From assembly GCF_963924675.1 (NCBI RefSeq), contig NC_089222.1, positions 7,074,501-7,138,500 on the forward strand: a stretch of 64,000 nucleotides of DNA. The letters are read 5' to 3'. A model generated the notes under the pieces. That model was not told the origin of the DNA. It searched no databases and saw nothing but the letters and a program-made list of their open reading frames with translations. The translations under genes were made by a program, and so were the position numbers. The stretch comes from Phocoena phocoena (lineage: Eukaryota > Chordata > Mammalia > Artiodactyla > Phocoenidae). This document shows positions 34,561 to 47,168 of the stretch, piece by piece (position 1 is the stretch's first letter; the number at the start of each line of letters is the position of its first letter).

Positions 34561-35280
34561 TTTATAAAATAATTAGTAAAAATGAATAGCACAAGGGCCA
34601 AGGCAAATAATGATAACTCTGTTAGGCAGAGGTTGGCAAAAGAAACAAACTCCATAAATGCTTTCATACACGCTTGATAACAATTTATTTTCCTGACATT
34701 TTTAGCTATCTATAGTTGACAAAGAACAAAAATTATTGGTGGTTCTGGTAGAATTTAAGCCTAATTCTGAGGCACATGATCAGATTAAATTCCCCATGGG
34801 TTTAGTGACAGATTAGCATGAGCTTCAGAATCACTCAATTGAAATGACTGATGAGAAAATATTATGTAGGAACACTCCTTTACAGTAGTCCAGAAAAACA
34901 CACTGCTCAAATGTAAATATGTTATCTATTATCTACACTAGAGCTTCTACTGGAAAGGATAAAATAAAACTAATTTTCTCCCTCACTCCCTCCCTTCCTC
35001 CCTCCCTTTATTCACTATTAGTAAGTTTTAGTCCTTGTTATGAAAAGCGAGGGAAACATGACCCCCAAGAACAGCACAACCCAGTGAAGAAAATGGAGAA
35101 CTATAGTATAGAAAACTTCCATACTTCCTCCTGGAAGACTTTGTGTTCCTCTCCTCATGGTTCATCCTCCCCAATCTATGTCATCTCTGTGCTCCTCTAG
35201 GACAGGAATTGACATAATTTTCAAATGGAATTGTGATGTGCTTTAATGCACATCACCGCAGCTAATACATGGACCCGTTA
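34561..35280. other. Unassigned sequence
   Basis: No recognised feature other than a CCTT-rich patch at 34979-35009. Confidence 0.4.
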
Positions 35281-35294
35281 GTTTCTTTTCTTTT

Positions 35295-35372
35295 CTTTGT
35301 CCTTAGTACTTAACACAAAGTTGATCTCGATAAATGATTAAATGTTTGTTGAATACATAAATGAATTAACAA
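35295..35372 (+). repeat. L2 3' end relic
   Basis: 'agtacttaacacaaagttga' and 'aatgtttgttgaatacataa' match the L2 3' terminus in sense orientation. Confidence 0.6.
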
Positions 35373-35394
35373 AAGCATGAAAACATGAGGTTTT

Positions 35395-35642
35395 AGAAAA
35401 AGAGTTACAAACTTCCAGCTATAAAATGAATAAGTCGTGAGGATATAATGTACACATAGGGAGTAGAGTCAACAATATTGTAACAACTTTATGTGGTGAC
35501 AGATGGTAACTGGTCTTATTGCTGTGATCATTTCATAATATTATATAAAAATATCACACAGCTATGCTGTACACCTGAAACTCATACATTATTGTATGCT
35601 AAGTATAACTCAGTTAAAAACAAACAAGCAAATAAACAAACA
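35395..35642 (+). mobile_element. Older L1 3' end
   Basis: 'atgtacacatagggagtaga', 'gctgtacacctgaaactcat' and an end rich in CAAA units (35615-35642) give an old L1 tail in sense orientation. Confidence 0.8.
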
Positions 35643-36460
35643 AGCCCAAGAAATACTTGGGTTGGTGCAAAAGGCCTGGGGGTGGTGTGGAGAGGAGCAT
35701 AGCCTATGAGAGAGAACTTGGTCTCTTCAGTGCCTAAAAGATGGTTCATTTATAGTTGGTCCTTGAAAAAGGACTGGAACATTGGGAAGAATATCAAAGA
35801 ACATGAATTTTAAATCTAGTCCTACCACCATGTTACTGGACTATCAGATTAAAACCTCTGGTTTTTCTACCTACAAACTCCTCTAGAATTTGTATTTAGT
35901 TTATAAAGCTAAATAAGATTATATAGATAAAGATACTTTCTCAGTAAAATTACTACTGGAATGAATAATTTCATGAACTGCTACAAGTCACATTGTGTTT
36001 ATAGAGATTTAGCTGTTGATAAATTGGAGACTTTGGTAATAGCCTATTGGGCTAAAGAAAGTCATTGGAAGTCTGAACTAGCTGGGTAAGTTATTTCTTC
36101 CCTTGGCTTCTATTATGCACCTGGCTTTGAGTCATAGTTAAATAGTTTCTCAAATAATTGAAATCCACATGACCCTAGACCAAATCTCCTTCCCAAACTG
36201 ATGGTATTTTAGAACACATTATAAAGAACAAGATATCTGTTGTTTTAAAAATGATGAGACAAGACATTTTAAAAGAGTTCTTACATTCTTGGAGGAGGAA
36301 AATATTGTCTTATGATTTAATTAAGAGCTCGGAGATTATTTATCCACTGGTGGTTCTTAGCTAAATGCCACCACTTAGCTGAAAAGACATTGCCTGAAAA
36401 TAACTGTCTCAAACAAAATATGCAAATCCTCATTGCTGTAAAAAATTTTGTAAAGAAGTT
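35643..36460. other. Unassigned sequence
   Basis: No recognised feature. Confidence 0.4.
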
Positions 36461-36464
36461 TTCT

Positions 36465-37375
36465 TTTCCTTAACTTTTTATTTTATGAGATTTTTAGAAT
36501 TGCGGAAGAGTTGCAAAAATAGTAGAGTTCCCTTACCCCCTCCATCCTGGCTCTCTTTTTTTTTAATATTTTAATTTTATTGGAGTATAGTTGATTTACC
36601 ATGTTGTGGTAGTTTCAGGTGTACAGCAAAGTGATCCTGGCTCTCCGAATGTTAACATTTCATACAGCTGTACTATAATTATCCCACCTAGGAAGTTATC
36701 ATTGTTGCGATGCCATTATTAACTAAACCATAGGCCTTTTTTTCACATTTCATCCTGTTCCAGGATCTAATCCAGGATCTCACATTGCATTTAATTTTCA
36801 TGTCTCCTTGTTCTCCTCCAGTCATGATAGTCCCTCAGTTTTTCCTTGTCTTTCATGACCTGGAGGCTTTTGAAGAGTACTGAATGGTTATTCTGTAGAA
36901 TGTCCATGTAGGTTTGTCTGATACTTTGTCATGACTACATTGGATTTATGCAGTGATGTGCTTTTCTCAGTGTATCGTATCAAGGGTACCTTAGATCAAA
37001 ATGTTTTGCTGCTTATAATGTTAACCTTTATCCTTAAAGTGGTATCTTCCAGTTTCTCCACTGTAAAGTTACTATTTTCCCCTTTGCAATTTATAAATAA
37101 TTAATATAGAGTAGATGCTTTGAGACTATGAAAATACCCTATTCCCCTTAAACTCTGTACACTAATTTCAACATCTATCAGTGGTTCCTGCGGGCAGGAT
37201 TTTACTGGATATTCTAACAAGAATGTTCTATTTTCATCATTGTTTCTACATTTGTTTATTTATTTGTTTGTTTTATCATTATGGACTCAAGGATATTTAT
37301 TTTATTCTTAGGATTATATTGCAATATTATCATTTATTTGCTAAAATTGTTCCAGCTAAAGCCACTAGGTGTTTT
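36465..37375 (-). mobile_element. Old L1M 3'UTR, antisense (copy B)
   Basis: The antisense 3'UTR blocks, including 'tctaatccaggatctcacat' and 'ttttcatgtctccttgttct', parallel those at 5.9 kb. A 78 bp L1 tail (36556-36633) is inserted in it. It is followed directly by another copy of the same family in the same orientation. Confidence 0.75.
36556..36633 (-). mobile_element. Minimal L1 3' insertion, 78 bp
   Basis: The T-rich start is followed by 'attttattggagtatagttg' and 'tttcaggtgtacagcaaagt', the last bases of an L1 in antisense. 'atcctggctctc' stands at 36544-36555 and again at 36634-36645, a 12 bp TSD. Integration was cut short after about 65 bp of L1. Confidence 0.93.
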
Positions 37376-38894
37376 GATTTTTGTTGTTGTTATTTTAAAT
37401 AAAATATATTCTTCAGAATAGCTTTAGATTTACAGAAAAACTTTAAAAAATATATGGGGTTCTCATATGCCCTCAGTTTCCCCTATTATTAACATCCTAC
37501 GTTAGTATAATACATATGTTACAATTAATGAATCAATATTGATACATTATCCTTAACTAACACCTATAGTTTATTCAGATTTCTTTAGTTTTTACCTAAT
37601 GTCCTTTTTCTGTTCCCAGATCCCATTCAGGATACCATAGTATATTTATTTGTTGTGTCTTCTTAGGCTCCTCGTGGCTGTGATAGTTTCTTAGACTTCT
37701 CTTGGTTTTGATGACCTTGACAATTTTTGAGGAGTAGTTGTCAGGCATTTTGTAGGATGCCCTTCTATTTAAGGTTGTTGTGGTTTTTCATAATTAAAAT
37801 ATAGTCATGAGATTTGGGGAGAGGTAAAGTGCCATTTTTATCACATCACATCAAGAATAGATATCAATACAGCACAATTTTTCAGTGGTGATGTTAACCC
37901 TGTTTAGCTGGCTGAGGTTGTGTTTGTCAAGTTTCTCCCCTGTAAATCTACCCCCATTTTATCTTCTACCTTCCCATACTTTATTTTTTGGATGGAAATA
38001 CTATGCACATGGCATACACTTAATGAGTGGGGAGTTAGCCCCTTCTTTTGACAGCAGGGTATTTATAAGTTATTTGGAATTCTGTGTGGGAGATTTGTCT
38101 AATCTTCCACATTATTTATTCAAGCAGTATTTATATCATTATAGAATCGTGTGTATTTATTTTATATTTCATGTTATGCTACAATACTGCCTTATTGTGT
38201 TCAAGCTGTTTTGGCTTTGGCCATTGGAGTTGGGAAAGACATGAAACTAAGAGTTGGCTTTTGTGTCCCTTTGATGTATTCTCTCAGGGTAGTTTGTTTG
38301 TCTTTAGTTTGGAACTTCCTGACTTTCTAGCACTATAGGATGCTCTATAGTCATCTTATATATTTCCTGCCTCCGTCCTAGAATCAGTCATTTCTCCAAG
38401 GAGCTGTGCTGGTTCCTTTAGAAGAGACCATAATCTGGTTTAGATGCACTCATTGCTACTAGAATGTCATTGCTTTTAGGCCCTTTCATCTAAGAGAGTG
38501 AGAACATATATCTCTATAGTAAGCCATGTATATGCACATAAATATTTCCATATGTAGCCATGTGTACCAACTTTAACCTAAACATAAATGCATGGGAATG
38601 TCTTGAACTCTAATCCATTACTACATGGACCATTTTAGCTTCCTCCACTTGCTATAACTTCACCCTCCTATAGGGAGAAATCTGGTTCCCAACATCCCCC
38701 ATCCATTTACTTAACAATTCAATTCCGGAAGGTCAGAGTGGTTAATCCATACTCCCACTGGACACAACTGTATCAACGAGAGTGCCGTGCTAATGTCCAG
38801 TATTTTTTGCCTTTAGTTTTACAGACTTCACTAGTTTCCAAAAGTACTTGGGTACTTTTGCCCCCACACATTTCAGTAAGGTCGTTTCATACAT

Positions 38895-39110
38895 ATTTTA
38901 AATTGAGGTATAATTGACATATAATAATATATTTGTTTCAGGTGTACAACATAATGATTCAGTATTTGTATCTATCGAGAAATGATCACTACAATAAGTC
39001 TAGTTAACTTCTGTTACCATTTAGTTAACATATATTTTAGCTACAGTTAAGTTCTCTTGTCACAGTCATCATTTCTTCCTGGATCCCCTGAACTCCTAAA
39101 TGATTGTTTA
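38895..39110 (-). mobile_element. L1MA-type 3' end, antisense
   Basis: 'attgaggtataattgacata' and 'tttcaggtgtacaacataat' followed by 'ataagtctagttaacttctg' are the antisense tail of a different L1 subfamily inserted in copy C. Confidence 0.75.
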
Positions 39111-39604
39111 AAATTTTTGAATACATTAAGATTTATTATTAGGCTAAAATGTTCTGTGGGTTTTGACAAATACATGATATCAGGTAGGCACCATTACACA
39201 CCATACACAATACTTTTTCACTGACTGAAAAATTCCCTGTAATTCATGCTTCATCCCTTTCCTCTCCTCCTGGCAACCATTGGTCTCCATACCATCTCCA
39301 TAGTTTTACCTTTCCCAGAATGTCATGTAATTGAAATTATGCAATATGCATATTTTTAAAGGCTGGCTTCTTTTATTTAGCAATATACATTCAAGTTTCT
39401 TTCATATCTTTTTGTGGCTTGACAGTTCATTTCTTCCTATCACTGAATAATATTCTATTGTATTTATGTCTCAGCTAGTTATCATTAATCTAGTGAAAGG
39501 CATTTTGGTTGCTTCCAGTTTTGGTAATTATTAGTAAAACTACTATTAACATTCACGTGCAGGCTTTTGGGTGGACAAAAAGTTTTAAATTGGTTGGCTA
39601 AAAA

Positions 39605-40127
39605 CAGTAGTGCCCACTTATCTGTGGAGGATATGCTCCAAGACTCCCAGTGGATGCCTGAAACTTTGCATGGTACTGAACCCTATATATACTTATGTTT
39701 TTTCCTATACCTACCTACATACTTATGATAAAGTTTAATTTATAAATCAGTAAGAGAATAGCTGAATTGCCAGTATCACTACTCTTGTAATAATGGCTTT
39801 GGGGACATTATTAAGTAAAATAAGTCTCACTCTCAAACACTGTAATACCACAACTGTTGATCTGATAACCAAGAAGGCTGGTAAGTGACTGATGGGTGGG
39901 TAGCATATACAGCACTGCTATGCTAGACAAAGGGATAATTCATATACTGGGCAGGATGGAGCAGGACTATGCAAATTTTCATCATGCTACTTAGAACAGG
40001 GTGCCATTTAAAACGTATGAACTTTTTATTCCTGGAATCTTCCATTTAATATTTTTGGACCATGGTTGTCTGCAGATAATTGAAACTGTGGACATGGAAA
40101 CCATGGATAAGGGGTCGGGGGCTACTG
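39605..40127 (+). mobile_element. MER44/Tigger-like DNA transposon
   Basis: The left end 'cagtagtgcccacttatctg' and the right end 'ggataaggggtcgggggcta' (ctg) are inverted, as in Tigger-type non-autonomous elements. The inside includes 'agtggatgcctgaaactttg' and 'aagtttaatttataaatcag'. TA follows the right end; the left TA is not preserved. At 523 bp it has no transposase frame. It splits the antisense L1. Confidence 0.82.
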
Positions 40128-40969
40128 TACTTGGAGCGGGATTGATATATTGTCCAGCAAGATTATGTTTACTTTGTAAGAAACTGCCAAATTATCTTCC
40201 AACATGGCTGAACCATTTTGTACTCCTACAGGCCGTGAATATGTATTCCTGTTGCACTACAGTCTCACCAAAATGTGGTATTGCCAGGTTTTTTTGTTTT
40301 TAATTTTAGCCTTTCTAGTAGGTGTGGAGCAGGATCTCATTATTGTTTTAATTTGCAATTCCCTAGTGATAAATGATGTGGACATCTTTCCACATATGTA
40401 TTTTCCATATGTTGATTTTCTGTTCAGATCATTTTTTTATTGGCTTCTCTTTTAGTGTCTCATTGTAAGCATCCTTTGTAGATTTTGGACCAAATGTTTT
40501 ATCAGATACATAGTTTGCAAATATTTTCTCTAAATCTCTGGCTTGTCTTTATTCTTTTACCAGTTTCCTGAGAGGATACAAGCCTTTAATTTTAATGAAG
40601 TGCAATATCAATTTTTCTGTTCTGTATTGTGCTTTAGGTGTTGTATCTAAAAACTCGTTGCAAAACACAGGGTCACTTAGATTTTCTCTTATGTTTTCTT
40701 TTAGAAATGTATAGTTTTATATTTATGCATTAATTTTTGTGAAAGATGTAAGATCTGTATCTTAATTCACATTTTTGCTTATGAAGATGCAAATTATTCC
40801 AGCACTGTTTGTTGAAAAATACTATATTTTCTCCATTTAATTGCCTTGCTTCTTTGTAAAAGACTAGTTAACTATATTTGTGTGGGTTTATTTCTGGGCT
40901 CTCTATTTTGTTCCATTGGTCTATATATCTGTTATTTCACCAATAATATATTGTCTTGATTACTCTAGC

Positions 40970-41155
40970 TTAATAGCAAGTCTTGAAGTCAATTAGTGTC
41001 AGTCCTCTAACTTTATTCTTCTTCAGTATCACATTGATTATTCTGAGTCTTCTTCCTTTCCATATAAACTTTAGAATCAGTTTGTTGACATCTACAAAAT
41101 AGCTTGCTGGGATTTTGATTGGGATTACACAGATCAAGTTGGGAAAAGTTGACAT
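40970..41155 (-). pseudogene. L1 ORF2 C-terminal-region relic
   Basis: The minus strand encodes 'IPIKIPASYFVDVNKLILKF' followed by 'IWKGRR' and 'GLTLIDFKTCY', the conserved part of LINE-1 ORF2 downstream of the reverse transcriptase. Frames on both sides are broken. It is part of copy C. Confidence 0.88.
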
Positions 41156-41740
41156 CTTAAAAAGTTAAGCCCTCCAATCAATGAACACAGAATATCTCTC
41201 TATTTATTTAGACATTCTTTTATTTATTTCAACAGAGTTTTGCAGTTTTATACATGATTACTGGTACATATTTTGTTAGGTTTCCACTTATGCTATTTTT
41301 GGTACTATTGTAAGTAATACTATACTTTTAAATTTCAAATTCCAATAGCTAGTTGCTAACATATAGGAAAGCAATTGACTTTTGCATCTTAACCTTGTGT
41401 CCTGAAACCTTTCTATCATTGCTTATTAGTTCCAGAAATAAGTTTGTTGATTCTTTGGGCTTTTCTATATAGATGATCATGTCAACTGTGAGCAGACAAT
41501 TTTAATTCTTCTTTCCCAGTCTGTATATCTTCTATTTCCTTTTCTTATCTTATTGCACTAGTTAGAACTTCTAGCACAATGCTGAATAGTAGTGGTGTCT
41601 CACTACCTTGTTCCCAACCTTAAGGGAAAATGATCTAGTTCTCACCAGTAAGTATAATGTTAACTCTAGGTTTTTTGTAGACGTTCTTTATGAAGTTGAG
41701 GAAGTTCTTCTTTAGGAGCTTATGGGATTTTTTAAAAATT

Positions 41741-42560
41741 TATTTTTATTTATTTAATAATGGGTAAAATGTCAACCCTGAAGAAAAAAAAAACCAACCC
41801 AACTATACGGAGTTTCTCAGAAGAACATTAGTAAAAAGTTACTCCATTTTTATGAGAATAAAAGGAAAAGAGTTTTAAAAATTGTGTCTCTTAAAACCTA
41901 GCTCACTGACCTCTTTATGAAATGATGGACTGATGTGTTGACAGCTCCTCCAGTTACTGTTAGGTCAGCGCTCAATCACACTTATTACAGGCAAGTTTGA
42001 TCTTCACTTTTCTGGTAGCCCCAAAGGAGGCTCTCTTTTACCTTCTTTATTCTCCCTTGCAAAGTCCAAAACCTTTATATAGCATCTTGTAGGCCCAGGC
42101 ATATTTCAGCACCATGCTTCTTAAATATACCTTCCCTCCCTTCCTTTCTTCTGAGTCCCCAAGATAGTGAAACTTTCTACAAAAACCTTGTTTTAAATCC
42201 ATAATCACACTTACTAGCTATGGGGCTATTTATTTTTTCTGACCTTCAGTTTCCTAGGGGATGCTAATTCTCTTTTTGCCTTATTCTCTTTTTATGTATT
42301 GCTAGTTTTGAATAATAAAGACAAAACTGATATGAAATATCTGATACACAGTAGACTTTCAATAAATGTCAGTTTTTCCCTCTCTATTTTAAAACATTTT
42401 AACATGGCTAAACTTAACCAGAAGTGTAATGATGGAAATTTTAGATTCTGTGGCAACTTTGTGGAGAAATTATTTTTAAGATATTTCATTTCTCATCATT
42501 CATTGACAAATTCACTCAAGTAGATATGAGTATCTTTTGCATAAAAGTATGATGTTTATT
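41741..42560. other. Unassigned sequence
   Basis: No recognised feature. Confidence 0.4.
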
Positions 42561-42579
42561 CTTAAAATAAGGTCATATT

Positions 42580-42860
42580 GGGACTTCCCTGGTGGTGCAG
42601 TGGCTGAGAATCTGCCTGCCAATGCAGGGGACACGGGTTCGAGCCCTGGTCTGGGAAGATCCCACATGCCACGGAGCAACTAGGCCCATGAGCCACAACT
42701 ACTGAGCCTGCACGTCTGAAGCCTGTGCCCTGCAACAAGGGAGGCTGCGACGGTGAAAGGTCCGCGCACCGCAATGAAGAGTGGCCCCCGCTTGCCACAA
42801 CTAGAGGAAAGCCCTCGCACAGAAAAACAAAGACCCAACACAGCCAAAAATAAATAAATA
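42580..42860 (+). mobile_element. CHR SINE, long form
   Basis: Sense orientation. The tRNA-derived head begins 'gggacttccctggtggtgca' with the A box at about 42591-42601, and the B box 'ggttcgagccc' lies at 42635-42645. The body extends to 'acccaacacagccaaaaata' with an AAAT-unit tail. The 14 bp duplication aataaggtcatatt occurs at 42566-42579 and 42861-42874. Confidence 0.96.
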
Positions 42861-42874
42861 AATAAGGTCATATT

Positions 42875-43955
42875 ATTGCTCTGAAAACATACACAGAAAT
42901 AGCTGTAATACAGCTTTACAAATGAATATGAAAACAATGAGGGCAGTGTATGGGGCAGAAAATTTTTCGCAGAGAGATTGAACCACAGGAAAACAAAACT
43001 GTCCTTTTGAACTTGAATATAAACACATTGTGTATTGATGCATAGGCCTTTCAAATCACCTTAAAGAGATTGGCTCCCAGGTCAGTGGCACTAAAAGCAA
43101 TACTAATGAATGTATATACAAGGCTGAAAAGAGAATATCTTATCAGCTATGGAAATGAGGGGCATGAAAATTCAGAGAGGTTATTGGCAGAGACCCTGAA
43201 ATCTCTGCTCAAAGAGAGCCATTGAAAACATGGATTTCTCCTGTGACTTCCTACTGTGGAGAAGGGTGAATCTGGCTGAGTTGTCATGGTGACGTTCATG
43301 AGTTGACATTGAACTCATGACTGTTTTAACACCCGGTTTTAATCTCACACTGGGTAGATCACCTTCTGATTGTAAGCTGGCTCCCAGGTATCCTGCCTAC
43401 AGAGATAACATGTGCTGAATTGGAGAGTTGAATAAGAAGTTTCCTTCAAGGGAAAAAAAAGGAGATTTTGGTGTTCAAAGTTTATTCATTAGTATTATGA
43501 GTTGTCTAATCTGCATCTGTTCTTTTAAGAGGTAAAGATGGTCTTGAAATGCCAAGAAATGAGACTTTTAATCTCTCAAAGTCGAGGAATTGTTTATCAA
43601 AATTCACTGAAGTAAAGCTATTCTTTGAGGTCTTATGGATGATTTTCTTGAAGAGCTGGACCAGGAGGCAATGTTTTTCAGACAGAAGGAGTTGATGTGA
43701 AACATTTTCAGGGTGTTTGGCATAACTGGGGAAAGAGTGTGAGAGTTTAATTGTACTGAGGTGGGATAGGGAAGGAGGAGTTGGGAAGTGGAACACTGAA
43801 ACAAAAGAGCTTGGAAAGGTAGATTAGGGCCAGAGAATAAATGCACTTGCCTGTCAGGCAAAGAACTATGGACAATAGGAGATTTTCTAAGGCATCTTAT
43901 GCTGAGGAATGATACAAGCAATGTTTCAGCTATCTATTGCTAGATAATAACAGCA
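42875..43955. other. Unassigned sequence
   Basis: No gene recognised. 43921-43977 ('cagctatctattgctagata') continues after the L1 at 44535 and is probably an old repeat split by that L1. Confidence 0.4.
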
Positions 43956-43974
43956 TTAAAGTATATTGGCTTTA

Positions 43975-44533
43975 ACTATTCACAATAGCCAAGACATAGA
44001 AACAACCTAAATGTCCATCGACACCTGAATGGATAAAGAAGATGTGGTACATATAAACAATGGAATGTTAGTCAGCCATAAAATTAATGAAATAATGTCA
44101 TTTACAGCAACATGGATGGACCTAGAAAATATCATACTGAGTGAAGTAAGTCAGAAAGAGAAAGACAAATACCGTATGATATCACTTATATGTGGAATCT
44201 AAAACATGACACAAATGAACTTATCTACAAAACAGAAAGAGACTCACAGACATAGAGAACAGACTTGTGGTTGCCAAGGGTGAGTGAGGCCAGGGGAGCG
44301 ATGGATTGAGAGTTTGGGAGTAGCAGAGGTAAACTATTATATGTAGGATGGATAAACAACAAAGTCCTACTGTATAGCACAGGGAACTATATTCATTATA
44401 CTGTGATAAACCATAATGGAAAAGAATAGGAAAAAGAATACCTATATGTATAACTGAATCATTTTGCTGTACAGCAGAAATTAACATGACATTTTAAATC
44501 AACTATACTTCAATAAAATAAAATTTTTAAAAT
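43975..44533 (+). mobile_element. L1 3' end
   Basis: Sense L1 tail. It starts in ORF2 C-terminal sequence ('ttcacaatagccaagacata') and continues through 'ggacctagaaaatatcatac' and 'gcacagggaactatattcat' to the A-rich end. The flanks 'ttggctttaa' (about 43967-43976) and 'tcggctttaa' (about 44538-44547) look like a TSD with one mismatch. Confidence 0.9.
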
Positions 44534-44549
44534 GTATCGGCTTTAAACA

Positions 44550-45232
44550 ACAATCACAAATACTGGGAGAAGTGATTCATTGGGGCCATCAAAGTCTACC
44601 ATATGACCAATCCTCTGGTTTGGAACGAATCTGTTGTCAGAATGGAGAATGTACTCTGAGAATGGGATACAAATTAAGAGACAAGTCGCATAGGCAGGAA
44701 TCTGCATAAAAATTCTAAGTCTGCACTGACAACTATAGTCCTCAGAGAATCTTACAAGATGAGGAAGACAACAAGAGTATATTTCTTTAGACCCACAGTA
44801 ACCAGTCTCTCCCGTTTTCTATCCCTTAGAAGGGAATCAGAATTCCAAAGAGAGCTGGATAACATTGAATAATACATTTTATGTATGGAATCTTAACATT
44901 TTTCCAACATTTTCTTGGTTTTGTTTATGGTTTGTGTGTTACTTTGCTTTACCTTTCCACATTCTTGTCCCTCTTCATAGTCTAACTCACTAAGCTGTCC
45001 TCCTCACTGCCATCTAAGCCAAGAGAGTACATATTGATCTCAAGTCTGAGAAAGTCTTTAAAGGTAGACAGGAGGTATGAAGAATGATCACAATGGTATT
45101 TTCTTCAACACTTTCACAGCCAGTGTTTTCTGTGAATCTTCCTTAGTAATCAATCACTAGCCTAGGTGAAAAGAAATTTATAGTCCTCCAAAGCTTTATG
45201 TAAAGTGTCTCTTATGAAGTGAGCAGAAAGTG
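44550..45232. other. Unassigned sequence
   Basis: No recognised feature beyond the continuation of the old repeat at the left edge. Confidence 0.4.
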
Positions 45233-45237
45233 CTCAA

Positions 45238-45390
45238 GATTTAACAAATTCAAACCCAGCTCTGCTTATAAGTAGCTTGGTGATTTGTGGTCAGTTACAG
45301 AACCTCTCTGGCTAAGTAGTGGTTCTCTTTATTTACAGAACGAATGCATTGGACTTTATGATATTTTAAATCTCTTCCAGATCTTGTATT
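45238..45390 (+). repeat. MIR SINE relic
   Basis: 'caaacccagctctgcttata', 'tggtcagttacagaacctct' and 'ggttctctttatttacagaa' follow the order of MIR in sense orientation. Confidence 0.75.
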
Positions 45391-45446
45391 ATATCTTTTA
45401 TAAGCATTGACACTCCTTGGAAACTTAAGTGATATCTTTCCCATAT

Positions 45447-45530
45447 GTTCGTTTCATGTATTTTGATTCATTTTACTTCTAAAGTAAGGTTCATTTCATG
45501 TATTTTGATTCATTTTACTTCTAAAATAAG
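45447..45530. repeat. 42 bp tandem duplication, two copies
   Basis: 45447-45488 and 45489-45530 are adjacent copies of one 42 bp unit containing 'tttcatgtattttgattcat', differing at two positions. It matches no repeat family I recognise, so it looks like a local duplication. Confidence 0.95.
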
Positions 45531-45949
45531 GTACTTGTCTTGTTGGTATTAGAATCAACAAAATCCAGATTTCACAGGCGAATTGAGCCAGAAACTAGAA
45601 ATTAGGAAGAACTGAAAAACTCATAAGATGCTCAGATAAATGTTAAAGATGTTGTGGTTATCCACAATCAGGGAAGGTTTTGGATGAACACCCAAGGGGC
45701 CAGTACTTACAGGATTTGGGATTTCTGCTCTTATCTCCCCCAGATTTTTCCATAATAGTTCTGTTGTATTAAAAAATGGTAACACTGCATTTTATCATCT
45801 ATGGTACTTACAGAGGTTAGTTGTTTTAGAAGTTTAAAATTTATCTTAGTGATATTCACATATTTAGGAAAAACAATAATAAGAGATTTTGATATAGGTG
45901 TGGATAGAACCAAGTTTTGATATGGATGAAACATAAGGTGTGACAGGGA

Positions 45950-47000
45950 TTTATGTATTCACACATCCATTCCTTTATTCATCACAATTTTTTGAATGTT
46001 TACTATGTGCCAGGTAATATGGTAATTGCAATGAATAGAAAGATAAGTCTTTGCCTTCACAGTATTAATGTTTTAGGAGATGGTAGAGCAATTACAAAAT
46101 AATATGACAAGTATAACAGGTATTATGGGACATATAGAGAACACCTAACTGGGAAATCATATATAAGGAGAGCTTCCCAGAGAAGCTACATACTAGTTGA
46201 AGCAAATAGTGGGTAATAGAGTGGAAATTATACAAAATAGAGGGGAAATCATACAAAAGTTCAAAGACCAGGGAGATGATGCTTGGGAATCGGACAGATT
46301 TCAACCTAAGCTGAATATAGAGTATAGTGTGGGAAATGATGGGGAATTAGGCTGGAGGTCTCAGCAAGAGAAACCCTGAATGATATGGTTAGCCATGAGA
46401 AGGGCACCTAATTTTATTTTAAAGGCAATGAAAAGCCGTTAGACATATTTAGATGGTCGTTGAAATGCTTTAGAACATTTACTTTGGCTGACGTATAGAG
46501 TGTAGAATGGAAATGGGACATTACTTGAAGGAGTCACAGGCAACATACTTAGAAAGGATGGGATATAGTAAGTTGGTGTGGTTAAATATAGGGTTGTGAC
46601 AAGGGGCATTCAAGACAAGTGAAAGAATTTGAAACATAAAAGTCACCAGTACTTGGTGATGGATTTAAGGTGGAGAGAAATAGAAAGTTATCCAGTTTGA
46701 CACCCAATTTCCCATCTTGAGTATCCAGGTTGGTGGTAGCTGGGTGAGCTATGAATCGCAGAAAAAGGAGCAAACTGGGACTGACAGATGAGAAGAGGGA
46801 TCAGTTCTAGAAGCACGATCTCTTTGGAGTCCCTGTGACCTCTGAGTAGAAATGTCAAGGAGGCAGTTGGATGGGGGTAGTTTTAGGACTCAGGAGAGGC
46901 ATTCAAGCTGAAGGAATAAAGCAATGGGTCACCAATGAAAACACAATAATGATAAGGAAATGAATGCTTATTCAGAACTTTCTATGTTTTAATGACCTTA
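45950..47000 (-). repeat. L2 relic, long, antisense
   Basis: The left edge 'ttgaatgtttactatgtgcc' is the antisense of the L2 3' end. Further blocks such as 'ggcaatgaaaagccgttaga', 'ttggtgatggatttaaggtg' and 'aaatgtcaaggaggcagttg' recall the familiar antisense order of L2. No frame is conserved. Confidence 0.55.
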
Positions 47001-47034
47001 GTTCTTTACTTTATTCATATTAATTCTATAAATA

Positions 47035-47168
47035 CTCAAAATAACCCATTGATGTAGATACTATTGGTATTCCCATTTTATAGATGAGAGAAAAAAGGCA
47101 TGGAGAGTGACAGATCTAGGATTGAATCCCGAAAACCTGACCCAAGAGTCCGTGCCCTTAATCACCAA
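47035..47168 (-). repeat. MIR SINE relic
   Basis: 'tattcccattttatagatga' and 'aggattgaatcccgaaaacc' followed by 'agtccgtgcccttaatcac' are the antisense of MIR, including its tRNA-like head. Confidence 0.82.

Larger units (their letters stand above)
37395..41740 (-). mobile_element. Old L1M, 3' part with ORF2, antisense (copy C)
   Basis: About 4.3 kb. The 3'UTR (37395-39590) holds the same blocks as at 5.9 and 36.7 kb. ORF2 sequence follows from 40128 to 41740 ('gtaagaaactgccaaattat', 'ctttatcatagtattcatt'-type blocks and the RT-distal region). It carries a Tigger-like element (39605-40127) and a separate L1 end (38895-39110). The 5' part of ORF2, ORF1 and the 5'UTR are absent. Confidence 0.82.

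Noticed and set aside
35657..35675. 'gggttggtgcaaaa' resembling a mariner (MADE1-type) terminus
   Set aside because: Only about 15 bp match, with no second terminus and no TA duplication. Chance or a tiny remnant.
42580..42660. tRNA gene-like A and B boxes
   Set aside because: They belong to the tRNA-derived head of a CHR SINE. There is no cloverleaf-competent mature tRNA, and a SINE body follows.
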